Part shown: piece by piece, positions 11,416-21,625 of the stretch
How positions within the stretch are numbered: the stretch's first letter is position 1
How the letters are laid out: every line of letters starts with the position of its first letter
Assembly (NCBI GenBank): GCA_948144175.1
Contig: CANXME010000212.1
Span: 186,001 to 250,000 of the forward strand
Length of the DNA: 64,000 nucleotides
Source: Closterium sp. NIES-65
Taxonomy: Eukaryota > Streptophyta > Zygnematophyceae > Desmidiales > Closteriaceae
Direction: 5' to 3'
The notes under the pieces: generated by a model
The model's input: only the letters and a program-made list of their open reading frames with translations
Database searches by the model: none
Told to the model about the DNA's origin: nothing
Made by a program: the position numbers and the translations under genes

Positions 11416-11820
11416 TATCTCTGTTTGTACCCTCCTGCTTCCCTTATTTTCCCCCCAGCTTCCCCTCATATCCCTCCCCCCACCCCCCCCGCTTCCCCTC
11501 ATTTTCCCCACTGCTGGCCCCTCATTTCCCTCCCTTGCTTTCCCTGGTTTCCCCCCCTGCTTCCCCTCGTTTCCCCCCTTGCTTTCCCTTGTTTCCCCCC
11601 CTGCTTCCCCTCGTTTCCCCCCTTGCTTTCCCTCGTTTCCCCCCCTGCTTCCCCTCGTTTCCCCCTCTTCTTCATCTCGTTCCATCTTCATATCTCACAC
11701 TTTCCCTCTCCCCCTCTTCCTATCTCCCCTCTTCCCTATCCTCCCTCTTTTAACGGTACTTATGTCTTTCCCTCTCAGCCCTGATTTCCTCTCCCCCCTC
11801 TTCCTTATCTCCCCTGTTTG
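11416..11820. repeat. C/T-rich tract with about 42-bp repeats
   Basis: Pyrimidine-rich continuation of the minisatellite. From about 11530 to 11660 there are imperfect copies of a roughly 42-bp unit (CCCCTGCTTCCCCTCGTTTC alternating with CTTGCTTTCCCT). The rest is irregular CCCTCTTCC sequence. No gene is seen. Confidence 0.75.
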
Positions 11821-11869
11821 ACTTTAGTCTTGTTCCCCCTCCCCATCCCTCGTATTCCCTCCCTCTCCC

Positions 11870-12183
11870 TGGGTAGTGAAGTGACACCAAGGAAGATTTT
11901 CTGGCACTGCAACTCGCCGAAGCCCATCATCCCATCCCTCATGTTTTTTTTCAAGTCCTTGAGAAGGGTACAATCAAAAGTAGAATCTACCCTTCTGACA
12001 CTCTTGCCCATGCATCTTGGAAGAATATATTGCACTGCAGAAACATATTGCGCTTTTGGAATGGATATATCCAACAATAATACAGTATCATGCTTGCATA
12101 CAACACACAAGAAACAGGTGGTGGTACGGCGTAAAGCATGGACTAGCTCTAGCTGCGCCTCAGCTTGCTCCTGTGCTTCACCA
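11870..12183 (-). CDS. Possible host exon between minisatellites, unknown product
   Basis: A unique, normal-complexity block of about 310 bp. On the minus strand a good acceptor (ATTTTCAG, ending 12184) is followed by an open frame reading GEAQEQAEAQLELVHAL, then CFLCVVCKHDTVLLLDISI, KAQYVSAVQYILPRC and LLKDLKKNMRDG. The upstream minus strand is C/T-rich, as in the introns of the FAS1 gene. I do not recognise the protein. No donor or partner exon was identified, and the left limit is a guess. It could equally be a fragment of an unrecognised repeat. Confidence 0.3.
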
Positions 12184-12599
12184 CTGAAAATTTGGAGAGT
12201 GGAGTAGGCAAAAAGAATTGTGTGATGGAACATGGGGGAAGTGGTGTGAGGTGCCAAGGGAACAACTGCAGGGGAACACAAGCAAGCGCACATGATGAAA
12301 GCATGTACCGGTATGGGGAGACAATGATGGGTGCACATGCATGGTAACTGGAGGGCGGAAGATGAGGGGGAAGGGGAGGGGATGACATGAAAGGGAAGGG
12401 TTGAGAAGGGATGGAGAAGGGAAGGGCAGGGCAGGGAGGGAAAGGCAGGGATGGGGAGGGCAGGTGGGAACAGGGGTGGGTGTGAGGGGAAGGAGGGCTG
12501 AGGGTGGTGGGGAGGAGAGTGCGAGTGCGAGAGGACGGAGAGAGAGAGAGCGAGAGGACTGAGAGGTGTGAGTGCAGGAGGAAGGAGAATGAGAGTGAT
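12184..12599. other. Unique-to-G-rich transition, no gene seen
   Basis: Mixed-composition sequence grading into GGGAAGGG/GGAGGG-rich DNA. On the minus strand it would be the pyrimidine-rich intron before the possible exon at 12183. Nothing else can be supported. Confidence 0.5.
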
Positions 12600-13670
12600 G
12601 GGAGGCAGCAGGGGGGGAAGGAGGGAAGGGGATGGGGGGAAGCAGGGAAGGGGATGGGGGAAGGAGGGAAGGGGATGGGGGGAAACAGGGAGGGGGATGG
12701 GGGGAAGCAGGGGAGAGGATGGGGGAAAACAGGGAAGGTGAAGGGGGGAAGCAGGGAGGGGGATGGGGGGAAGCAAGGCAGGGGATGGGGGAAAGCAGGG
12801 AAGGGGATGGGGGGAAGCGGGGAGGGGGATGGGGGGAAGTAGGGCAGGGGATGGGGGAAAGCAGGGGAGGGGATGGGGGGAAGAAGGGAAGGGGATGGGG
12901 GGAAACAGGGAGGGGGATGGGGGGAAGCAGGGGAGGGGATGGGGGGAAGCAGGGAAGGTGATGGGGGGAAGCAGGGAGGGGGATGGGGGGAAGCAGGGGA
13001 GGGGATGGGGGGAAGCAGGGAAGGGGATGGGGTGAAGCAGGAAAGGGGATGGGGGGAAGCAGGGAAGGGGATGGGGGGAAGCAGGGAAGGGGATGGGGTG
13101 AAGCATGGAAGGGGATGGGGGGAAGCAGGGAAGGGGATGGGGTGAAGCAGGGAAAGGGAAGGGGGGAAGCAGGGAAGGGGATGGGGGGAAGCAGGGAGGG
13201 GGATGGGGGGAAGCAGGGGAGGGGATGGGGGGAAGCAGGGAAGGGGATGGGGTGAAGCAGGAAAGGGGATGGGGGGAAGCAGGGAAGGGGATGGGGGGAA
13301 GCAGGGAAGGGGATGGGGTGAAGCATGGAAGGGGATGGGGGGAAGCAGGGAAGGGGATGGGGGGAAGCACGGGACGGGATGGGGGGAAGCAGGGGAGGGG
13401 ATGGGGTGAAGCAGGGAAAGAGAAGGGGGGAAGCAGGGAAGGGGATGGGGGGAAGCAGGGAGGGGGATGGGGGAAAGCAGGGAAGGGGATGAGGGGAAGC
13501 AAGGAAGGGGATGGGGGGAATTAGGGAAGGGGATGGGGGGAAGCAGGGAAGGGGAAGGGGGGAAGCAGGGCAGGGGATACGGGGTAAGAGGGGATAGCAT
13601 GGGGGGAAGCACGGCAGGGGATACGGGGAAACAGGGAAGAGGATGGGGGGAACGGGGGCAGATGCCGGGG
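12600..13670. repeat. 22-bp G/A-rich minisatellite
   Basis: Nearly 50 tandem copies of a 22-bp unit close to AAGCAGGGAAGGGGATGGGG plus GG, with variants such as GGGAGGGGG and GTGAAGCAGG. The G-runs make it a quadruplex-prone tract. The long open frames on both strands are a by-product of the period, not genes. Confidence 0.92.
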
Positions 13671-15050
13671 AGAGAGCTGGGGGGAGGATGGTGGGGAGCA
13701 GAGAGGGAATCAAAACGCTGTTCGATTGTGGTGGCGGAAGCGACCACCTCTGTTTCTCCCCATCTGTCCCACCCCTTTGGAAGGAATGAGGGAGGAAGGA
13801 TGGGCTGGAGATAGTGAGATGGGGAGAGGGGAAGAGCGGATGGAAACACGGATGACGAGGGGAAGCGCGAGTGACTGGGAGGCAAGCCCGACGACGGGAC
13901 GCGCGGGCGACGAGGGGAGGCGAGGGCGGCGAGGCTCAGCACGGGTGATGAGGGGAAGCGCGAGCGACGAGAGGGAATGTCGATGACCAAGGGAGGTGAG
14001 GGCGGCGAGGATCGGTGTGGGTCGACGAGGGTGATGAGGGGAGCGCGGGTGACGATCTGAAGCGCGGTATGTTTACTACTAGCAATTGCGACGAGGGGAT
14101 GTGTGGTTAACGTGGGAGAGCGTGGGCAACTATGGGAACATATGCGACCAGAGGGTCGGGGAGGGTAATGAGGGAAAGCGCGGGCGACGAGGAAAGCGGT
14201 CTCACGTGGGCAAGAGCGGCCGACGAGGAGGAAGATGCGCGACTAACGGCTGAGTGCGTTACGCGAACCAGTACGGCATTCGCGTGAGCGACCCGTGCCT
14301 AAAACAGTACGATCGTGACACGAGGTTGAATGGCAGCAAGTGTGACAAGATCCTGCGTGTGCGACGCGAGCTTGAATGCAAGACTCGAGTAACGCGAATC
14401 TTGTTTACTAATGTAAGTGCCGTGGGTGTACGGGTTGTAACACGAGACCGCTGACGTGAGGGAGAGATAAGAGCGTGCACTGACTAAGATGGTTGAGGTG
14501 GACATATATTTCCTTCCGCACAAAAAAAAAACACCTATCAACAACTCGCTTTTGCTAACTAGCGCTAGTTTTTGCCTTGGAGCCTCCTAGCCTACGAGTA
14601 CTACTTGGTAAGCAAGTTACGATATGTGAGTGGTGAATAGTACAAATGGTTGGCGATCAGCGCCTTAGTTCTGGTTTTGGACAATCGGGTTCCGTTGTCG
14701 CAGGACGATTGCCTGGGGTCGCGAGAATTTTCTCAAAACAAAGAAGGGTAACCCTGTTATTGGCAACTTCAAGTTCAAGAATCTTGAACTTGAATATTAC
14801 CATGCTGTACTCGGGCTTGAATATATCCCACCCCACCATACACTCTACTTTCATTGCCCAAAAACGCATCTACCGCAAAATAGAGGACATAGCCTTCCAG
14901 ATCTCAGGGAAGAAATGCTCATTGCACAATCAATCAACGGCTAGGATGCACACTGGATCCAACATGGACCGTCGACCACATGTGCGTCCTCTTCCCATGG
15001 CGTCAAGACTCGTGGGCAGTGGAGCGAGAGGGTTTCTAGTCTCTTGGTGT
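13671..15050. other. No gene recognised; degenerate GCG-rich repeats then unique sequence
   Basis: 13800-14240 contains loose, diverged repeats around GACGAGGGGAAGCGCG. 14240-14640 is unique with no convincing frame, including an A10 run near 14522. 14641-15050 is unique, lies just downstream of the FAS1 stop codon on the minus strand and may hold that gene's 3' UTR. Confidence 0.5.
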
Positions 15051-15124
15051 CTAGAGAGCATAGGCAAGAGCAGAGGCGAAGACCAGCAGAGCAGTGAGGA
15101 GGCGCGAGACAGTGGAAGTGGCAC
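15051..15124 (-). CDS. FAS1 gene, intact terminal exon (copy 4)
   Basis: The 74-bp exon follows CAG at 15125-15127. With the last base of exon 2 it reads GATSTVSRLLTALLVF, then ASALAYAL and a TAG stop (15053-15051). A short small-residue segment followed by a hydrophobic C-terminus is what a GPI-anchor signal looks like, common in FAS1 proteins. Retroelement T is inserted at its acceptor: TSD CCTGT (15124-15128) covers the CAG and first exon base. CAG survives on the exon side, but the C/T tract that preceded it now lies at 29061 onwards. Its phase agrees exactly with exon 2 (phase 1). Confidence 0.6.
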
Positions 15125-15128
15125 CTGT

Positions 15129-15977
15129 TGTTGGTGCAACCCTATGGTTTGCACTCGGCTTGTTGTCCGTGTGCGTGCATGTGTGTGTGTATGGAATGGT
15201 ATGAGGGCATGGGATAATATATATTTCATGCTTATAATTGTGTGTGAATGTTGAGTAATGATGTCGAGTGTGTGTGTCGAGTCAATAGCGAGTTATCGCT
15301 AGACGCGTGTTACGCGGTTGTTTGTGTCTCGCGCGGGGTTTTTATTTTGTCCCGCGCGGTTTCTATTTTGTCGTGCGCGGTTTCTATTTTGTCATGTGTC
15401 GAACGTTCGGCGTGTCGCAGGTGTGTGCAGAAGACCCATCAAGAACTCAAGGATGAGTTTGTGATGAAGAGTTCGAGCCTTAGTGTCAAGCCTCAAGTGA
15501 TTTCGAAACTCGCCAAAAGGGTGCACCTCAAGATATTGAAGATAGTTACATTACTTTGTGTAGTGTAACATTTCACTTGGTGTAGGCCTTAATGAAGGGC
15601 AGTTTCGAGACCCTTCGTGGTTGGGGACAGTGTGGCACTGTTCCACATCCCTGTACCTCGGCTTTTGGGGTTTGTAGGAGCTGGGAGTCATTCCCAACTC
15701 GTAACTCTTCCTAACTCTTCCTATCTTGTGTTCTAAGACTATGTTGCTGCCATAGTGCCGTTCGTTCAAACCAACGCTGTGTTGTCAGTTCTTAATGAAA
15801 GCGTGCGATTTAAATTACCTATTGTAGGCGACGTTAAGGCGCTCCAGATCCAAGTTGAATGAAGTCATTTGGAGTTGTGAGCAGATCGGTATGAACGTTT
15901 GAAGCTGCTATGCAAAAATCCGACTGTGCACTCTATCTTTCGTTTTAGGCACATTGGAGCCTACTGTGACTTTAACA
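15129..15977 (+). repeat. 5' LTR of T
   Basis: 849 bp, TGTTGGTGCAACC to GACTTTAACA. It contains a TATATATT stretch near 15220 and three tandem copies of about 20 bp around GCGCGGTTTCTATTTTGTC (15338-15400). It is nearly identical to 20799-21276 joined to 28685-29060. Confidence 0.92.
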
Positions 15978-15979
15978 AG

Positions 15980-15992
15980 TGGTATCAGAGCC
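15980..15992 (+). promoter_or_regulatory. Primer-binding site of T
   Basis: TGGTATCAGAGCC, the standard plant copia PBS complementary to the 3' end of initiator tRNA-Met, two bases after the LTR. Confidence 0.92.
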
Positions 15993-16011
15993 CCTTGAAG
16001 CAGTTTCGTTA

Positions 16012-19000
16012 ATGGCTGGACCTGAGGAAAGGGGTGGCAGAGGTGCTGGTGGCAGTGGAGAAGCCCAAGCTCAAGGCCAACCCCGTGACTCAGCCATGGC
16101 GCCCGTGCAACCAAGTGTTGGCCCATCTAGGGACGAGCCTAGAGTGTTTGGCCTTGACAAGTTCAACGGTGACAACTTTGCTGAGTGGTCCTTCAGAATG
16201 GAGAACGTGTTTGATCACTATGATTTGCTGGAGGTGATGGAAGGAACGGAGAAGCGCCCCGAGAACGACCCGGAGAAGAGCCCGTGGGTGCGGAAGAGCG
16301 CACAAGGCTACCTCCTACTAGGGCAAGCGTTGGGGAGCAGCCAGATCCGTCACATCAAGCCTTTCCAGCGTGAACCAGAGAAGGGACCAAAGGCATGGGC
16401 TGCTCTCAAGGGTGTACACGCTCCTGCAACAGCGGCGGTAGCTGTGGTGTTGGAACGGCAAATGGCGACACTACGAATTGAAGAGGATGAAACGGTTGAA
16501 GAAGGGGTGCAGAAATTCTTCGACTTGTTGACGCGGCTTGAGGGAGCTGATTTGAGCTATAGTGAGCTCCAAAAGAAGACCAAGTTGTTGGCCCTACTCC
16601 CTGAGTCATGGTCCTCGCTCATCATCAACCTTAATCGCGACTTGCCCCGCCTCTCGCTTGAAGACGTGAAGCGAGCTATCCTTCAAGAGGATTTCTGCCG
16701 CCGTGAGTTGGCGAGTGCGGATGGTGCTTGGGCAGCGAGCATCGGCCGTGGATATGGTCAAGGAAGAGGCAGAGGACGAGGGGGAGGAAGGTTTGGTGGC
16801 AGCAACTTCGGCGGAGGCCGCGGGAGTGGCGGTTACGGCAGCGACGACAAGAGCTACGGACGCGGTCGCGGCCGATTCGACGGCGAGTGTCACTATTGCC
16901 ACAAGAGCGGACACATGTGGCGCGACTGCTACAAACTCCCTGATGGTTGGACCCCTGCTCAAGGCCAAGAGGGTAGAGGAGCAGGAGGAGGGAGAGGACG
17001 AGGCCGTGGAGGCCGTGGCGGTCGCGGTGGCGGAGCTGCAAACATGAAGAGCGGAGACAACGACAAGGACCCGACCGACGATCGATACCCGGGTCTATTC
17101 TACTTCGTGTTGACGCAAGTACCGGCTGGTCCAGAGAAGGATGAAGGCTTTGAGGAGCCACTAGCTGTGGGGAAGGTGACTCTACACCCCCTGGACTATT
17201 GGGTGATTGATAGTGGCGCTACCTATAGCATGACACCTCGCCCGGACTTGCTCACCAAACTCGAGCCGTCACCGGTGAAGCATGTCACATTGGCTTTGGG
17301 GCAGCGAGCGGAGGTGAAAGGCATGTCGAAGGCCATGTTCCAGGGTGCTGATGGGAAGATGGTGGGCCTCAAGAACGTGCTTTGGGTGCCCAGCCTTGCT
17401 GCAAACCTGATTTCCGTGCGGCGGTTGGCAAAGGCCGGCATGGACACGAACTCGAAGGGAGCCAAGACCTACACCGCAAGGCTTGGCGATCGAATTCTTT
17501 GGGACCTTCATGAGGACAGGGATGTCTACAACGAGATGTGGCAGATCCCAGTGGTCCCTATGCCTAAGGAGAGGCAAGTGGCAGCAAGCATCAGCACCAA
17601 GGATGGAGCGGTTGGTAGCGACGATGGCGCGAACGGTCGCGCCAAGGAGAATGAGCTCAAGAAGAGCAAACCTGGAGGGACCAGCAAGTTCAGTGAACCT
17701 AAGGAGAGTGGTGCAGCAACCAAGGAGCAGCAAAAGGGTGAGTAGAGCCCCGAGGCAGCAGCGAAGGAGGACTACGGAGAGAGTATGTGGGGCGCTATTG
17801 CGAGCGCGGCATTATCCAATCCAACTTCGGCTACGGGGGAGTGTGATTGGCTCACCTTGCATCGGCGCATGGGGCATGTGGCCCTGCCCATCTTGCAGCA
17901 GCTAGTGAAGAATGAGATGGTTGCTGGCATACGTGTGAAGGGGGAGCCCATTGAGGTACTTGGCTGCCCGACGTGCATGCAAGCCAAGTTCACCCGATTC
18001 CCGTTCTCTAGTTCGGAGGCGACGGCTAAGGCACCGCTTGATGAGGTGGTGATGGACGTGGTGGGCCCCCTGAAGCTTGGAGCTGCTGGAGCTGAGTATT
18101 TTCTCACCATTGTCGATGTCTACACCCGCATGACTTGGGTGTATGTGCTGGCCAAGAAGAGCGACGTGGCTGAAACGTTGAAGACGGATTGGTTCCCGAT
18201 GGTGGAGCGGCAACAAGACCGTCTAGTCAAGTCAATCCGCACCGATCGAGGGAGAGAGTTCCTGAGCAAGGAGTTTGGGTTGTGGCTGAAGAAGAATGGT
18301 ATTCAGCACTCCCTCACCATGCCATACTCCCCTGCAATGAACGGCATCGCCGAGCGAGCGAATCGGACGATTACGTAGGCGGCACGCGGGTTGCTCATTG
18401 AAGCAGGGCTACCCGACTATTTCTGGCCTGATGCGGTGCGGAGCGCGTGTGTGGCCAAGAACAGAGTTTTGACTCATGTCGGAGCAGACAAATGGGTGCC
18501 CTATGTGGAGTGGCTTGGAAGAAAGCCAAAGGTGGATATGCTTCGGGTGTTCGGGTGCATGTGCGTGGCGCTCGTGCCTAAGCATCTTCGGCACAACAAG
18601 CTTGGTGCCAAGGCGATATGGGTTGTGCACTTGGGCATGGCTCAAAACAGCAAAGGGTGGCTTCTTTGGGACCCATTCACCAATAAGTTCATGGAGAACT
18701 TCATGTACAAGGATTGGAAGGCGGAGAATGAGGCGAAGATAGGCGTGCGGTTTGGAGAGGTGAAGAGTTCCGGCTTGGAGCACGTGGAGCTGCCTTTGGA
18801 GTTGAGCACCGGCAGCACCACCACAAGGCAATCTTCCCTTGTGAATGGGGGAGAGGAGGCCAAGGATGCAGAGGAAGAAGAGGAGGAGGTGCAGCAAGTG
18901 AGCGAGCGTGCACCGACACTTCCTTCCCGCACTAGGAGCGCTCCACGGATCCGAGCCACACCGCAGCAACGCCAAGGCCTTCAAGTCCCTGCAGCTGAGG

Positions 19001-20757
19001 AGGAAGGAATGGGGAAGAGGAGAGTTCAACCCCCTTATAGGCTGACCTATGATGCACTGGGAAAGCAGGGCAAGACAGCCCTGGTCGGAGCGGCAATGAT
19101 GGTCGGAGACGACGAGGAGAGTGACTACGAGAAGTGTGCCTTCGTGTTCTTCTCTCCGGTGGAGATGCCGGGAGAACCAGCAACTCTCAAGGAGGCTTTG
19201 GAGAGTAGTGATGCTGAGGAGTGGAAGAAGGCCATGGAGAGTGAGCTGAAGAGCATCGAGGAGAACGACACGTTTGAATTGGTGGAGCTACCGGAGGGGC
19301 GTACGGCGATAACGTCCAAGTGGCTCTTCAAAATCAAGTCGGATGCCGACGGCAAGATCGAGCGCTACAAGTCCAGGCTTGTAGCCAAGGGTTACCAGCA
19401 GAAGGAGAAGGTGGACTTTAAGGAGCTGTTTGCCCCTGTGGTGAAGGCGACGACGCTGCGAACCCTATTCGCTGGAGCCGCCATCAAAGGATGGGTAGTA
19501 AAACAAATGGACATCGTAACGGCATTCCTTAACGGCATCCTTGAGGAGGAGATTTTTATGGCACAGCCAGAGGGGTTTGATGATGGTAGTGGCAAAGTGT
19601 GGAAGCTGAAGAAGGCCCTCTATGGGCTGAAGCAAGCCCCTAGGCAATGGTACATGAAGCTGCGCGAAGTGTTGGAGGAGATCGGCTTCACTCCCTGAAC
19701 GGCCGATCACTCCTTGTTCATGCTTGGCGAGGGGGAGCAGAGGAGCGTCATAGTGGTTTATGTGGATGACTTTCTCATATTCTCACCCTCCTCTGACCTT
19801 GTGAAGGAGGTGATGCTGAAGCTGCAAGACAAGTTCGAGTGCAAGTCCCTTGGTGACGTGAACTTCTACCTTGGGCTCCACATCGGACGAGACGTGGAGA
19901 AGCGGAGCATGCGAGTGCACCAACGGAAGTACCTGGAGGCGTTGGCCGCCAACTTCGGCCAGAGCGAAGGTCATGTGGCTACTCCCTTTCCCTCTGGGCT
20001 CAAGTGTGTGAAGGGGCCAGAGGAGGAGAGCGTTGGAGAAGAGGAGAGGCGCCGTTTTCACTCGTTGGTGGGCAGCCTCATGTATGCGGCGGTAAACACC
20101 CGACCGGACGTCGCGTTTGCCACCGGGCAGCTGGCTAGGGTTGTGCAATGCCCTAATGAGGAGCAGGTAGCAGCTGGAATGAGGGTGGCCAAGTATCTTG
20201 GCCAAACACCGACCGTTGGGTTGCAATACTCGGCGGCGGCACAAAGGCGCCAAAAGGGCGCGGATGGTGTTGAACCCGGGCGTTTGTTTCTCACCGCCTA
20301 CTCGGATGCTTCATATGCATCGGAACCAGAGGACATGACAAGTGTGGGAGGCTTCATATGCTGTGTTGGTGGAGGCCCAACTGCTTGGGAGAGCAAGAAG
20401 CAGGTTGACCAAGCTTTGAGCTCGGTGGAGTCCGTGTACATGGCACTCTTCCGTGCCGTACGGGAGATTGTGTGGCAGCGGCGTTTGTTGGCTGAATTGG
20501 GGGAGGAGCGGCAAGGACCTACCCCACTCTACTGTGACAGCCAGGGTGCCATTGCTCTTGCTAAGAACCTTGTGTTGCATGGACTCACAAAGCACATGAG
20601 GGTGAAGTGGCATTGGACGAGGAGCATGGTGACCGCGGGTGAAGTTAAGTTGCGGTACGTGAAGACCACGGGGCAGCCGGCTGACATGATGACTAAGAGG
20701 CTGGTGGAGCAGCAGCATTGGAAGTGTTGCAAGTTGGCTGGGATGGCTCTGAACTGA
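16012..20757 (+). pseudogene. Copia polyprotein of T, three in-frame stops
   Basis: One frame from ATG 16012 to TGA 20755 with premature stops at 17743 (TAG), 18376 (TAG) and 19696 (TGA). In order: UBN2-type Gag (FNGDNFAEWSFRMENVF), an RG-rich basic segment, a canonical zinc knuckle CHYCHKSGHMWRDC (near 16890), protease WVIDSGATYSM (near 17205), GAG-pre-integrase LHRRMGHVAL, integrase (DVVGP, RTDRGREF, NGIAERANR), RT (TAFLNGILEEEIF, YVDDFLIFS near 19760) and RNase H (YSDASYAS, YCDSQGAIALA, LTKHMRVKWHW). No frameshift is seen, so it decayed by point mutation only. Confidence 0.92.
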
Positions 20758-20798
20758 GAGAGCAACATATCCTAAGGCCAACAATCCGGGGGGGAGTT

Positions 20799-21276
20799 TG
20801 TTGGTGCAACCCTATGGTTTGCACTCGGCTTGTTGTCCGTGTGCGTGCATGTGTGTGTGTATGGAATGGTATGAGGGCATGGGATAATATATATTTCATG
20901 CTTATAATTGTGTGTGAATGTTGAGTAATGATGTCGAGTGTGTGTGTCGAGTCAATAGCGAGTTATCGCTAGACGCGTGTTACGCGGTCGTTTGTGTCTC
21001 GCGCGCGGTTTTTATTTTGTCCTGCGCGGTTTCTATTTTGTCGTGCGCGGTTTCTATTTTGTCCTGTGTCGAACGTTCGGCGTGTCGAAGGTGTGTGCAA
21101 AAGGCCCATCAAGAACTCAAGGATGAGTTTGTGATGAAGAGCCCGAGCCTTGGTGTCAAGCCTCAAGTGATTTCGAAGCTCGCCAAAAGGGTGCACCTCA
21201 AGATATTGAAGATAGTTACATTACTTTGTGTAGTGAAACATTTCACTTGGTGTAGGCCCTAGTGAAGGGTAGTTTC
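20799..21276 (+). repeat. 3' LTR of T, left part
   Basis: Starts TGTTGGTG after the GGGGGGGGAGTT polypurine tract. It is interrupted after GTTTC by element C and continues at 28685. Confidence 0.93.
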
Positions 21277-21408
21277 TGAGAAGAAGCGAACGAGAATGAA
21301 TGAACTATGAATGAAGTGAGTACAAATATGAAACCCTAATTGGGTTGTACCCCCTATGGGATACCCCACTATAGCCTACACAAAGAAGTAAGCTATAATG
21401 TTCTGACA
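21277..21408 (-). repeat. 3' LTR of C
   Basis: 132 bp; on the minus strand TGTCAGAACATTATAGC to CTTCTTCTCA. The adjoining 21409-21418 is the complement of the polypurine tract TATGGGGGTG. Confidence 0.95.
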
Positions 21409-21625
21409 CACCCCCATAGGCAAAGTGGGGGAGAACAAGGGGTCACAAGACCAGTCAAGCAAAGCAAAGCAAAGCAAAGCTCAGGGTGGATCACAAAGTC
21501 ACCACACATTCCGAGCGCAAGGTCAAGGGCCACAAGGCCAGTTCGCATGCAAGATCATATATAGAGATATACAAGAGTCAAGCAAGCAAGAGCAAGAGTA
21601 TATATAGGTCAAGGTACAAGCAAGG

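Noticed and set aside
10946-13990. Several 200-600-codon Pro/Ser/Phe or Gly/Glu-rich frames
   Set aside because: They read 22-bp minisatellites in all frames, with no domain and no composition of a real protein, apart from the short block at 11870-12183.
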